Shown here piece by piece: positions 1-9,108 of a DNA stretch of 64,000 bases; the first letter of the stretch is position 1, and each line of letters starts with the position of its first letter. The stretch comes from Candidatus Nitrotoga sp. M5 (GTDB lineage: Bacteria > Pseudomonadota > Gammaproteobacteria > Burkholderiales > Gallionellaceae). The position numbers and the translations under genes are program-made. The stretch spans positions 1-64,000 of the forward strand of contig NZ_CAKMNW010000023.1 in NCBI RefSeq assembly GCF_927904885.1. The letters run 5' to 3'. Below the pieces are notes generated by a model. The model was not told where the DNA came from, did not search any database, and worked only from the letters and a program-made list of their open reading frames with translations.

Positions 1-188
1 CAGCAGTAGCTGCCAAGAAACCCGCAGCTAAAACAGCAGTAGCTGCCAAGAAACCTGTAGCTAAAACGGCTACACCTGAAAAAGCCCCTGTTGCCAAAAT
101 CAAGACAGTCCCATCTTCGTCACCCGTGCGCCCAGCTGCAACTTGGCCTTATCCAACTAAGCCAGCAGGCACCGACAAGCTACATTAA
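1..188 (+). CDS. Lys/Ala/Pro-rich histone H1-like protein, C-terminal part
   Basis: Only the C-terminus is in the window; the gene begins upstream. The readable frame starts at base 3 and ends in TAA. The peptide opens with two copies of an 11-residue unit of the type AVAAKKPxAKT, then a Pro-rich stretch ending PAGTDKLH. Such Ala/Lys/Pro repeats occur in bacterial histone H1-like and AlgP-like DNA-binding proteins, where the basic tail binds DNA non-specifically. That role is inferred from composition only, because the N-terminal domain that would identify the family is missing. Confidence 0.6.
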   Translation, partial: AVAAKKPAAKTAVAAKKPVAKTATPEKAPVAKIKTVPSSSPVRPAATWPYPTKPAGTDKLH

Positions 189-562
189 TGTAGCCTGCGA
201 GTGCAGGTTATAGAGCAGCTTGCTGCTTACGAAGCTGCCCCACTGGGCGCAGTACGTTTGTATGCGCCTTGTCCTCTTTACTGTCGGCGTGTCGCGAGCT
301 GGTTTCGCTGTTAACGATATCAAACAAGGCAGACAAGGCAGGGGAAATGCAGTAAAACGGTAACCTTTTGCTGTAAGCGAATGATGCTAGGCCGTAAAAT
401 GGCTGAAGCAATTCACAAGAGTTTTTTTAGCTAATTAGCAGTCGGCCTGCTCGTAACATACTATTTCACCATACCTGCCTCAGAAGCTTAGTGGCAATTT
501 ACAGTGCATTGTAAATCAGGTCGAAAAATGTAATCACTCTGCAAACTTAGCGCGTTATAAAT
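189..562. other. Intergenic region upstream of msbA
   Basis: No convincing gene is seen. A short CCTGC/GCAGG hairpin lies just after the stop of the first gene but lacks a T-run, so it is not called a terminator. The promoter of msbA should be here, but no clear -35/-10 pair stands out. Confidence 0.4.
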
Positions 563-2317
563 ATGACCAGTTCACAGCTTTATTTGCGGTTGCTCGGCTA
601 TGTCAAACCTTACTGGCGCATATTCGCACTTTCCATCCTTGGCATGGTAGTGGCTGCGGCTACTGAGCCGTTATTGCCAATTTTGCTAAAAACCATGCTA
701 GACGGCACATTCGTGCATAAAGATGAGGCCATTATTAGATTGATTCCTCTATTTATATTGGTTATTTTCTTTGTACGCGGCCTTGCAACTTTTGTTGCCA
801 CCTACACTATCACTTGGGTAGGAAATAAAGTAGTGATGGATTTGCGCACTGAAATGTTCAGTAAGCTACTTTCTCTGCCTGCGCGGTTTTATGATGATCA
901 TGCGACTGGCAATCTAATCTCAAAATTGACCTTTGATGTAACACAGGTAACGGCTGCCGCAACAACCGTAGTGACCATTGGTGTCCGTGATTCTCTTATG
1001 ATCGTTGGGCTGCTAGGCTGGCTTTTTTACCTCAACTGGAAGCTCACTTTACTCAGCCTGTTAATGGCGCCGGTTATTGTATTTATCATAAAGATCATCA
1101 GTGGCCGGTTGCGTGTCGCCAGCCGCAATTCGCAGCGCGCTATGGGAGACATCACCCAGGTAATTGAAGAAAGTGTAACAGCGCATAAAGTGGTTAAACT
1201 TTTCGGTGGACAGCAGTATGAAGGCCACCGTTTTAATGGCCAGGCTAACTGGGTGCGCCGTCACACCATGAAACAGGCGGCGGCCGCCGCCGCCAATGTA
1301 CCCATCGTGCAAATGGTGTCAGCAGTGGCGCTTGCGGCTATCGTTTATCTTGTTACCGAGCAATCGCGCAGCGATGAAACTACGGTGGGTGGCTTCCTTT
1401 CTTTCATTACAGCCATGTTGATGCTGACCTCGCCGCTGAAACGGCTCGCCAGCGTCAGCGAGCATTTGCAGCGCGGACTGGCTGCTTCAGAAAGTGTGTT
1501 TGAGCTGCTTGATACGCCAAGTGAACTGGATTCAGGCAATCAATCAATTACTCATGCTTCCGGCAGATTAAAATTTGAACATGTAAACTTTTCATATCAG
1601 AAAGGTGAAAAGCTGGCATTACGAGACATCAATTTGGAGATTCCTGCAGGGCAGACAGTCGCGCTGGTAGGTGCCTCAGGCGGTGGCAAAAGCACTTTGG
1701 TCAACCTCGTGCCGCGCTTCTATTCTCCGAGCAGCGGACGCATTACGCTGGACAGTTATGATCTTGCGGATCTCACGCTGGCCAGCCTGCGCGCTAAAAT
1801 TGCACTGGTAAGCCAAGATGTGGTGTTATTTAATGATACCGTTTCAGCCAACATTGCCTATGGGCAGAAGCGCGAAGTACCTGAGGCAGAAATAATTGCC
1901 GCCGCTCAAGCTGCCCATGCAATGGAATTTATTTGTGAAATGCCGCAAGGTTTACAAACACTGGTGGGTGAAAGGGGGGTGCGTATGTCTGGTGGGCAGC
2001 GCCAGCGCATTGCCATCGCTCGAGCTATTCTGAAAAACACACCTATCCTTATTCTGGATGAAGCCACGTCCGCTTTGGATAGCGAGTCTGAGCGTCATGT
2101 GCAAGCTGCGCTAGAGACCTTGATGAAGGGACGAACCACGTTAGTAATTGCCCATCGTTTGTCTACCATTGAAAAAGCCGACAGAATTGTCGTGTTACAA
2201 AAAGGGGAAATTGTCGAAATTGGCACCCATCAAGAATTACTTGCCAAGGGAAGTGTGTACGCACAGCTGCACAGTACACAGTTTATGTGGAATGATATTG
2301 ACCGTGACAATCAATGA
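563..2317 (+). CDS. msbA: Lipid A export ABC transporter, ATP-binding/permease MsbA
   Basis: Half-transporter of 584 residues that as a homodimer flips lipid A-core from the inner to the outer leaflet of the inner membrane. The N-terminal half holds the six-helix exporter domain with several hydrophobic spans in residues 15-310. The C-terminal half is a complete ABC ATPase: Walker A GASGGGKST near residue 370, signature MSGGQRQR near 475, Walker B ILILDEATSAL near 495 and an H-loop IAHRLST. Length matches the MsbA family (about 580). It stands alone on the plus strand and converges with the flavin reductase gene. Other exporters of the MsbA type, such as drug exporters, are possible, but the full-length similarity favours MsbA. 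Confidence 0.9.
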   Translation: MTSSQLYLRLLGYVKPYWRIFALSILGMVVAAATEPLLPILLKTMLDGTFVHKDEAIIRLIPLFILVIFFVRGLATFVATYTITWVGNKVVMDLRTEMFSKLLSLPARFYDDHATGNLISKLTFDVTQVTAAATTVVTIGVRDSLMIVGLLGWLFYLNWKLTLLSLLMAPVIVFIIKIISGRLRVASRNSQRAMGDITQVIEESVTAHKVVKLFGGQQYEGHRFNGQANWVRRHTMKQAAAAAANVPIVQMVSAVALAAIVYLVTEQSRSDETTVGGFLSFITAMLMLTSPLKRLASVSEHLQRGLAASESVFELLDTPSELDSGNQSITHASGRLKFEHVNFSYQKGEKLALRDINLEIPAGQTVALVGASGGGKSTLVNLVPRFYSPSSGRITLDSYDLADLTLASLRAKIALVSQDVVLFNDTVSANIAYGQKREVPEAEIIAAAQAAHAMEFICEMPQGLQTLVGERGVRMSGGQRQRIAIARAILKNTPILILDEATSALDSESERHVQAALETLMKGRTTLVIAHRLSTIEKADRIVVLQKGEIVEIGTHQELLAKGSVYAQLHSTQFMWNDIDRDNQ

Positions 2318-2462
2318 TAACCAATATATTTGGCTCACTAACAACAGAGGTTAAGGGATATCAGCTGTTTCCTCATATGTAAGTGTTTGCTGATATTGTC
2401 AGCATTCATAGAACATGGAAATAGAAACATAATTTTATAGCAACAGTTGTAGAGCGCCTGAA

Positions 2463-3473
2463 TCAAACTTTGACGGCGGGAGTAAATGCGTCGGAGAAAA
2501 ATTCATCGTTGGGCAATCCGCGCAATGTCGTGAAGTCGCGGTGTGCCGACTCTACTACTATTGGTGCGCCACAGGCATACACTTGGTAGCCGGATAAATC
2601 GGGGTAATCTTCCAGTACGGCCTTGTGTACGAAACCCGTCCTGCCCTGCCAGTCATCCGCTGGCAAAGCATCCGACAAGACCGGTGTGAATTTTATACCA
2701 TGAGTTTCCCATTCCTTGGCTTGATCAAGCATATAGAGGCCATTCAAATTATGTACCCCCCAATAAAAATGCATAGAACGTTTCACACCAATGTGGAGTG
2801 CGTGTTCGATGATGGATTTAATTGGTGCGAAGCCAGTGCCGCTGGCAACAAACACTACAGGCTTACTGCTATCTTCGCGCAGGAAAAAAGTACCTAGTGG
2901 TCCCTTAAAACGCAGAATGTCGCGTTCTTTCATTTGCGTAAACACATGCTTTGTGAACTCGCCACCTGAAATGTTGCGCACATGCAGCTGCAAAAGTTCG
3001 TCATCATGTGGGGCGTTGGCCAGCGAGAAGCTGCGCGCTTTGCCGCCCTTCATAAGAATATCGATATATTGTCCTGCAAGGAACTGTAAACGCTCGTTGG
3101 CAGGCAACTTCAGATTCAGCACCATCACGTCATCAAGTCGTTCCAGTTTGTGCACGCGGCAAGGTAGAGTTTTCACCGGGATGCCTTTTACGGCATCCAC
3201 TTCGCGGCACTGGATGATCAGATCGGACGTAGGCTTAGCACAACAAAACAAGGCCATACCCTCCGCTTTTTCTGCTTCACTGAGCATGTTGCTTTCATAC
3301 TTGCCGTAATCCACTGTCCCTTGCAGCAGCAAGCCTTTGCACGTGCCGCATGCGCCATCGCGGCAACTATAAGGCAAAATGAAACCATGCCTTAGTCCTG
3401 CCTCAAGGATGGTTTCGTCGGCCTCCATGATGAAACTATGATCGCTCGGTTTAATGAGAATGTTAAATGCCAT
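2463..3473 (-). CDS. 2Fe-2S ferredoxin/NAD(P)H-flavin oxidoreductase (CDP-6-deoxy-glucoseen reductase-like)
   Basis: A 336-residue soluble electron-transfer protein. Residues 1-90 are a plant-type 2Fe-2S ferredoxin domain with the cluster motif CRDGACGTCKG and a later Cys in FCCAKP. The rest is a ferredoxin-NADP reductase module with an FAD-binding RSFSLANAP motif and a nucleotide site VFVASGTGFAPIKS. It should pass electrons from NAD(P)H through flavin to the iron-sulfur centre. Betaproteobacterial members are often labelled CDP-6-deoxy-delta-3,4-glucoseen reductase, but no dideoxysugar genes are nearby, so the substrate is unknown. It is divergent from the epimerase gene with only 54 bases between the starts. 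Confidence 0.8.
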   Translation of the reverse strand: MAFNILIKPSDHSFIMEADETILEAGLRHGFILPYSCRDGACGTCKGLLLQGTVDYGKYESNMLSEAEKAEGMALFCCAKPTSDLIIQCREVDAVKGIPVKTLPCRVHKLERLDDVMVLNLKLPANERLQFLAGQYIDILMKGGKARSFSLANAPHDDELLQLHVRNISGGEFTKHVFTQMKERDILRFKGPLGTFFLREDSSKPVVFVASGTGFAPIKSIIEHALHIGVKRSMHFYWGVHNLNGLYMLDQAKEWETHGIKFTPVLSDALPADDWQGRTGFVHKAVLEDYPDLSGYQVYACGAPIVVESAHRDFTTLRGLPNDEFFSDAFTPAVKV

Positions 3474-3527
3474 TAATATCTCGTTTGCAACATACGCAAA
3501 AGGGTAATTTTAACGCATAATCATGCA

Positions 3528-4409
3528 ATGAAACGAATCTTGATTGTTGGCTGTGGTGATATCGCCATGCGAGTTGCGCGTCTATTAAGCGGCCAATACC
3601 GTTTGTTTGGGCTGCTACGTAATACTGCGCGTTGCGCTGAGCTACGTGCTGCAGGCATTACACCGCTGTTGGGAGATCTGGATAATCCACTCAGCCTGAG
3701 TCGATTAACCGGGCTGGCGCACACCGTGCTTCATTTTTCCCCGCCTCCTAATACTGGCGAAAGCGATACACGCACCCGCAATTTGCTAGCCGTTTTATCG
3801 CGTAGCACATTACCTGGGAGTCTTGTATATATCAGCACCAGCGGGGTATATGGCGATTGCGCTGGGGAGTATGTTACAGAGACCCGTACATTAAATGCGC
3901 AAACTGCACGCGCTCTGCGCAGAGTGGCTGCTGAAAATATAATTCGCCGTTGGGCAAAACGCACCGGGGTGCGTAGCACTATCCTGCGTGTCCCGGGTAT
4001 CTATGCAGCGGATCGCCTTCCACTGCAACGCTTGCAGCAAAGATTACCGGCAATCGTGGCAGCAGAAGATAGCTATACCAATCACATTCATGCAGACGAT
4101 CTCGCGCATATCGTTATGTCAGCATTACGCTATGCAAAACCGAACCGGGTGTACAACACCAGTGATGACAGCGAACTAAAGTTAGGGGACTATTTTGATA
4201 GAGTAGCAGATACATTTGATTTACCGCATGTGCCGCGTGTTAGCCGTGAACGGGCACAGCAAATCTTGCCAAAGACCTTGCTTTCGTTCATTAATGAATC
4301 ACGCCGCCTGATGAACACGCGTATGAAACGCGAATTGAAAGTAAAGTTGCACTATCCGACAGTGGCAGATACGCTGAAGACTATTCAAAAAAACAATTCG
4401 GGTACCTAA
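3528..4409 (+). CDS. NAD-dependent epimerase/dehydratase family protein (YeeZ-like SDR)
   Basis: A 293-residue extended short-chain dehydrogenase. The N-terminus ILIVGCGDIAMRVA is a Rossmann nucleotide-binding loop of the atypical GxGxxA kind. YISTSGVYGD supplies the Ser/Tyr region of the SDR active site. In classical members Tyr is followed by Lys three residues later; here YGDC has no Lys, so catalytic competence by the usual mechanism is doubtful. Small-molecule substrate unknown. It is divergent from the flavin reductase gene and convergent with the oxygenase gene. Confidence 0.75.
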   Translation: MKRILIVGCGDIAMRVARLLSGQYRLFGLLRNTARCAELRAAGITPLLGDLDNPLSLSRLTGLAHTVLHFSPPPNTGESDTRTRNLLAVLSRSTLPGSLVYISTSGVYGDCAGEYVTETRTLNAQTARALRRVAAENIIRRWAKRTGVRSTILRVPGIYAADRLPLQRLQQRLPAIVAAEDSYTNHIHADDLAHIVMSALRYAKPNRVYNTSDDSELKLGDYFDRVADTFDLPHVPRVSRERAQQILPKTLLSFINESRRLMNTRMKRELKVKLHYPTVADTLKTIQKNNSGT

Positions 4410-4433
4410 TCTCTTTGAGGTGAGATGCAAATC

Positions 4434-5033
4434 TTATCTTGTCGTTCCTTTTTTTCTTATTCTTATATTAAAAGATATTGATATTCTTTCAATGTTTTCT
4501 TGATTGGGTTCGACTGAATGAGGCACCCAGGACGGAAACATAACTAAATAATTTTTTCTCGCCGGGTATGAAAATTTTGGCGTATTAATTGCGTTAAGCT
4601 CAGAAATGGGCGCTAAAGATTCTATGGAGTACTGTTCTTGAAAATTCCTGTAAAACTCGATTTGAGCATTCGAGTCAGTGACGTAATAAGTACCAGATAT
4701 AAACGATGAGCAATGAATATGAATTTTATTGTAATTGTTTAAGTTATTACTGTTTACCCATACATTATCCATATAGGTCTCGAAATTTACATCGTCATAT
4801 CCAAAATCAGATAAGCATTGTTTTGATCTGTGCAAAATCTCATTTAATAACGGCGTTAATTCAGGATGGTCGCCATAGTAAAACTCTTTTGATTGCCACC
4901 CCCCAACATTACTAACCTCATTCCCACGTGGATCGGATTGCTTTAATTGATGACAAAAGTTATAAATGGCATCAGCATCAACATCAAGCTCATCCCACCA
5001 AACAGGTGTCGAAAAATAGGTATCAAGGTTCAT
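4434..5033 (-). CDS. Putative 2OG-Fe(II) oxygenase (TIGR02466-like)
   Basis: About 199 residues resembling the small 2-oxoglutarate/Fe(II) oxygenase family seen in phages and marine bacteria. Visible marks are NKIHIHCSSFISGTYYV (probable first iron His and the start of the jelly roll) and MFPSWVPHSVEPN followed by ERISISFN (second His and the 2OG-binding Arg). The start is set at the ATG preceded by AGGAG about ten bases upstream rather than at an ATG eight codons earlier. The gene is clearly more AT-rich than its neighbours and is flanked by AT-rich non-coding DNA, which suggests acquisition by transfer. Substrate unknown. Confidence 0.65.
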   Translation of the reverse strand: MNLDTYFSTPVWWDELDVDADAIYNFCHQLKQSDPRGNEVSNVGGWQSKEFYYGDHPELTPLLNEILHRSKQCLSDFGYDDVNFETYMDNVWVNSNNLNNYNKIHIHCSSFISGTYYVTDSNAQIEFYRNFQEQYSIESLAPISELNAINTPKFSYPARKNYLVMFPSWVPHSVEPNQENIERISISFNIRIRKKGTTR

Positions 5034-5301
5034 CTCGTCACATCTCCTGAACTTCAAAAATCACGGCGAAAAGCATAAGTAACTTGGTAGCCAACATATG
5101 CAATTATCAGTTTATAAATGCCCTTACGAAAATTATATAGTATGGTTCATTATACTTACTTGTTTCAGTATGAAACACTATATCCATTATATTTTTTGTG
5201 GTATTTATTGGCCGAGACTTGATTTGCCCAGATCTGTTTTGATGGGTCAAGAACGAATATCAATTCTGAAAAAGTCATCCCTGGTCGGGTGAAAATCTGA
5301 C

Positions 5302-5625
5302 CTAAACACCTACATTGTTTTTCACATCACAATGTTCTTTTGTAGCCGCTGAGAGTTGTTCAATCAAAGGAAGAGCCCTATTTTTAGGCTCACACTTTGT
5401 TCGTGCAATTCTGTATCTGGAACATCGCTGGATTTTTCTGGTGGCAGCACTTTGCACTCTGACTGGATACCGTGTTCCAGGCGGTCGAGTGCTGCAGGAA
5501 CATCTTCGGCCATAATGGCGCTAGGCACAACGCCACTGTGTCCCATCATCTTGATCAGTTGTAGCGCTGACTCACCGAACATGGTGATATCAGGATAGGC
5601 TTTAGAAGTGAACGTTAATCAACAT
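5302..5625 (-). pseudogene. DUF1840 family protein, disrupted by two frameshifts
   Basis: Reading the minus strand gives M-L-I, then a one-base shift, then FTSKAYPDITMFGESALQ and a body containing MMGHSGVVPSAIMAEDVPAA, the hallmark of DUF1840. Near the end the frame is lost again at a run of five A: one more A would restore SLKNRALPLIEQLSAAT and a tail with CDV. The first shift looks like one extra A in ATTAACG near the start, the second like one missing A. With both corrected the protein is about 107 residues, the normal family length (about 105). Either the gene is decayed or these are homopolymer sequencing errors. Function of the family is unknown. Confidence 0.75.
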
Positions 5626-5800
5626 AGATTGCTTTTAGGAAAATTCATATTTGCCAAATATTGGCATGTACGAATTTAAATCATGTCACATATTTTCAGC
5701 AAATCCATGTCTGAGTAGTCGAAATAGTTCACAAATGTCATGACTATAAGTTATTCAAAGTCTGAAGGTATAGTAGTAATAACAGTGACTGCTCTCAAGC

Positions 5801-7015
5801 TCAATTATCTTCCATGGCAATAAAATCTTCTCTCGCGGCCATCCACTCATGCTCTAAACGGCATAAGCCGTAATCGCGGGTTTGCCCGGTGATTCGAACC
5901 GAAGTGCTCACCGTATCAAAAAGACGCAACCCTTCAGGATCCATTGCATGAGCGCGAATGGTATATTTACCAGGCAATAACTGCAGATTTGAAAAGCGAA
6001 CGCAAAATCCATATTGTGAAGGAGCAATTTGGTTTGGAAGATACGCCGTTTCGTTTGAATGCGTACCGTATATTGGCGCTCCATCAGCTCGGACTATTCC
6101 AAACAAAATCACAGGCGGTCGGTCATCTGGAGAGTGTGCTACACCGCAAATACGTAATACTCCACCTATGTCAACCAACGTAGTTACATTGCCCGAATCA
6201 TTCTCCAACCACAGTTTGCGAATTTGGTATACCCCGCTTGGCAGCACCTCGCGTTCCAAGTGCGCAGCTTTGCTATTTTTCTCTTCGTGGTAGGTCAGAT
6301 ATTCGCGCGTCACGTCAAAACTATCACCATACATATGTAACTGCCCATCATGAATCCATACTGCTTTTTGGCACAGGGTCTGAATGTGGAACATGCTGTG
6401 CGAGCACAGCAGTAGTGTCCCGCCTTGACTCAAATAACCTTCAATCCAGCGGATACATTTCTTCTGGAACGATTCATCCCCAACAGCCAGTACTTCGTCA
6501 GTAATCAGGATGTCCGGTTGCATGGCGGTTGCCACGGCAAAGCCCAACCTAACCACCATGCCGGATGAGTAATGTTTGATCGGTTCCGCAATATGGGTAC
6601 CTATATCGGCGAATTCAATTATGGAATCCAGTTTGCTGTCGATTTCTGCGTTGCTCATGCCCATCAGTGCGGCTGCCAGATGGATGTTCTCCAGACCGCT
6701 ATATTCGGGGTGGAAACCGCTGCCCAGCTCCAGCAAGGCGCCAATACGACCATTTACCACTACTTGACCTGTGGAAGGCTTGACCACACCTGCGATGATT
6801 TTCAAAAGGGTAGATTTGCCCGCGCCGTTTTCGCCGATCAAGCCAAGTGATTCACCTGCTTTCAGCTTTAGATTAACCCCCTGCAACGCACAGAAATGGG
6901 GCACTTCACCACGCTTGAAGAGTAAAGCGGCAATCGTGCGTAATCGGTTACCACCAGTGGCTACGCTGGGATAATTCTTGCCAATGTTGCTTAGGCTGAT
7001 AAGTGGTCTTTGCAC
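5801..7015 (-). CDS. wzt: O-antigen/polysaccharide ABC exporter, ATP-binding subunit (Wzt-like)
   Basis: A 404-residue ATPase that would power export of a lipid-linked O-polysaccharide across the inner membrane with the Wzm-type permease upstream. The ATPase domain covers roughly residues 1-245: Walker [10 protein letters not shown], signature [13 protein letters not shown] and Walker [13 protein letters not shown]. The remaining 160 residues form a C-terminal extension of the Wzt_C kind, which in studied systems binds the polymer's terminal modification. No glycosyltransferase genes are in the window, so the polymer is unknown. An unusually long 263-base gap separates it from the permease gene, so it may have its own promoter. 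Confidence 0.85.
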   Translation of the reverse strand: MQRPLISLSNIGKNYPSVATGGNRLRTIAALLFKRGEVPHFCALQGVNLKLKAGESLGLIGENGAGKSTLLKIIAGVVKPSTGQVVVNGRIGALLELGSGFHPEYSGLENIHLAAALMGMSNAEIDSKLDSIIEFADIGTHIAEPIKHYSSGMVVRLGFAVATAMQPDILITDEVLAVGDESFQKKCIRWIEGYLSQGGTLLLCSHSMFHIQTLCQKAVWIHDGQLHMYGDSFDVTREYLTYHEEKNSKAAHLEREVLPSGVYQIRKLWLENDSGNVTTLVDIGGVLRICGVAHSPDDRPPVILFGIVRADGAPIYGTHSNETAYLPNQIAPSQYGFCVRFSNLQLLPGKYTIRAHAMDPEGLRLFDTVSTSVRITGQTRDYGLCRLEHEWMAAREDFIAMEDN

Positions 7016-7278
7016 AATATTCGTGTCAGTTACAAATTAGAGGGGGAGTTTAAATTTGGGGAAAATGGTCATTTTAACAGATAGTTTAATGTAACAGCTC
7101 TTGCTAAACATATTAACTAACTGTTTTTCAATAAGTAACTTGTCTCTATACGAAACGCAGCAGGTAATCAATTTTAAACCTGCCGCAGAAGATGTAAATT
7201 TGCCCATTATCAACAAATTCAGGATCAGCGCATTCTAATAGAGCTACTATCAATGTTTAAATTCCCACGAATTTTATG

Positions 7279-8067
7279 TTAAATAAAATCCTCAAAATAA
7301 GGTGACAAGCGATTAAAAAACCAGCGCCCGATCAAAAAAAACAACATACAACTCAGCAGCATTACCAAATCCTGCCAACCGATCTGGCTATTGCCAGTCA
7401 TCAGCAGCTCACGAACTCTGGTAATAAAGTAGGAAAGTGGGTTCAATGCAATGATTTGCTGTATCTGCTGCGGTACCAGGCTTGCCGGATAAAGTATGGG
7501 GGTTGCGTAGAACCAGACCATAAACAGCGGCGTAAGGAAGTGCTCAACATCTTTGAGCAACACTTGTAACGCTGCAAGAATAAGTGCTAGACCGCTAGTG
7601 AATAATAACTGCATACTGAATAGCAGCAATACCAGTGGCAGAGATGAAAAGTGCAAATCACTGCCGGTGAGAGCAAGTACTACAAGCACCAGGAGAAATC
7701 CACTCACGTGGACAGCATACGTGGAAAGAACCGCGCCATACACCAGCAGCTCATGTGGGAAGGCGACTTTTTTTATAAGACCTCCACCATTTTGTACCGA
7801 CAGTGCCCCACGTTGCGCTCCTTCCTGAAAGCACAACCAAGGCCATAGCGCTACCGCAACAAACAGGATAAAGCTGTGACCTTCCAGCTCAGGAAACTTC
7901 ACCTTGAAAATAGCTGTAAATACCACTGCATAAACTGCCAACAGCGCGAGTGGGTGTAGTAATGCCCAGAAAATTCCGCTGACGCTGCCGATATATCGAC
8001 TTTTAATTTCTCGTGATAGGAAATTAAGTAGCAGCCAGCGGTACGGCCACAGATTTCTTATGGGCAT
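7279..8067 (-). CDS. wzm: O-antigen/polysaccharide ABC exporter, permease (Wzm-like)
   Basis: A 262-residue integral membrane protein of the ABC-2 type. After a short cytosolic N-terminus (LLNFLSREIKSRYIGS, the typical amphipathic start) come about six hydrophobic segments, and the C-terminus ends in the family-like YFEDFI. It forms the channel partner of the Wzt-like ATPase. The gene begins three bases after the parvulin stop codon, so the two are co-transcribed. Confidence 0.85.
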   Translation of the reverse strand: MPIRNLWPYRWLLLNFLSREIKSRYIGSVSGIFWALLHPLALLAVYAVVFTAIFKVKFPELEGHSFILFVAVALWPWLCFQEGAQRGALSVQNGGGLIKKVAFPHELLVYGAVLSTYAVHVSGFLLVLVVLALTGSDLHFSSLPLVLLLFSMQLLFTSGLALILAALQVLLKDVEHFLTPLFMVWFYATPILYPASLVPQQIQQIIALNPLSYFITRVRELLMTGNSQIGWQDLVMLLSCMLFFLIGRWFFNRLSPYFEDFI

Positions 8068-8070
8068 GAA

Positions 8071-9015
8071 TTACTGCTTGGTGGCCTCGGACTTGTTTTT
8101 TTCAGATGCATTAACATCGCCTAATTTCATATCAGGATTTGTCCAGAAGCGATTGACGGCTTCTTCATTTAGTTTCAACGACGGATCGAGTAGTATCTTA
8201 CCGATAAGCGTTTTGCGGTATTCATTTAAAAATTTTTCACGCTCCACCTGTATGATTTCTTCCTTGACCTCTTCATACGAACGCACCTGTTTGGGTGTTT
8301 TTTCATGAAGCTGAATAATGTGATAGCCAAAAACTGTCTTCACCGGTTCACTGATATCGCCTGGAGTGGTAATGGCGAAAGCCGCGTCGGAGAATGGTTT
8401 GACCATTTTCCCCTTTTCAAAAAAACCAAGGTCACCCTTATTTCCTTTAGCGCTCGGATCATCAGAGTATTCCAGCGCTAACGCTTCAAATTCTTTGCCG
8501 CCAACTGCCTGTTCGCGAACTTGCTTAATACGCTGCTGCGCTTCTTCTTGTGTGCGGCTTTTTGTGTCCACCAGAATATGGGAAACGTGTACTTTCGTTG
8601 GCACAGTATATTTATCGATATTTACCTTGTATAGCTCGCGGGCACGTGCGTCGAAGTTGGGTAACTTAACTTCCTTAGTGATACGATTGATTTGTTCCTG
8701 TGCCAGCAATTTGTCCGCTGCCATATCCATCTGTTTGCTCATTACAGGTTCACGATCAATTCCGGCATCGCGTGCTTGTGCAGCTAACGTTTTGTTGATC
8801 AGTATGCTTTCCAGTAGCTTGGCAATGCGGGATTTGCTTGCCAGTACCTCTGAGCGATGTTCTGAAGGTATGCGCATCAGATCCGCCTCGAAATCCAGGT
8901 TTGTAATTCGGACCTGATTGGACTCGACTAAGACCTGCTCCACACTTAACGCCGGAGCAGTGAAGCAAACCATTACGGCTAACGTTGCGCACTGTTTTAG
9001 CAACAGTTGTCTCAT
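8071..9015 (-). CDS. Periplasmic parvulin-type peptidyl-prolyl cis-trans isomerase
   Basis: About 314 residues with an N-terminal export signal (hydrophobic core around CATLAVMVCFTAPALS), an alpha-helical SurA-like N-domain, and one parvulin domain marked by VSHILVDTKSRTQEEA, GDLGFFEKGKMVKPF and GYHIIQLHEK. It should help fold exported proteins in the periplasm. The chosen ATG has a TTGAGG ribosome-binding site at good distance; a TTG five codons upstream overlaps that site and is less likely. It heads the probable operon with wzm, a link that hints at envelope assembly. EpsD/PrsA-like naming is equally possible. Confidence 0.8.
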   Translation of the reverse strand: MRQLLLKQCATLAVMVCFTAPALSVEQVLVESNQVRITNLDFEADLMRIPSEHRSEVLASKSRIAKLLESILINKTLAAQARDAGIDREPVMSKQMDMAADKLLAQEQINRITKEVKLPNFDARARELYKVNIDKYTVPTKVHVSHILVDTKSRTQEEAQQRIKQVREQAVGGKEFEALALEYSDDPSAKGNKGDLGFFEKGKMVKPFSDAAFAITTPGDISEPVKTVFGYHIIQLHEKTPKQVRSYEEVKEEIIQVEREKFLNEYRKTLIGKILLDPSLKLNEEAVNRFWTNPDMKLGDVNASEKNKSEATKQ

Positions 9016-9049
9016 TATTTTCAACCTCAAGTTAAATTAAATACAAGAA

Positions 9050-9078
9050 AACTCCCCCATCTTTAAGATGGGGGAGTT
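9050..9078 (-). terminator. Rho-independent terminator after the Pro-Thr repeat gene
   Basis: A perfect 12-base inverted repeat (AACTCCCCCATC and its complement) with a 5-base loop. Read on the minus strand it is followed by a T-rich stretch (TTTTCTTG). It lies just downstream of the secreted Pro-Thr protein and upstream of the parvulin gene, separating two transcripts. Confidence 0.8.
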
Positions 9079-9108
9079 AGCATAAACACGGTCAGACCTG
9101 TTTAAAAT

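Noticed and set aside
5315..5598. Two plus-strand open frames in the DUF1840 region
   Set aside because: They are antisense to a recognisable, frameshifted DUF1840 gene on the minus strand.
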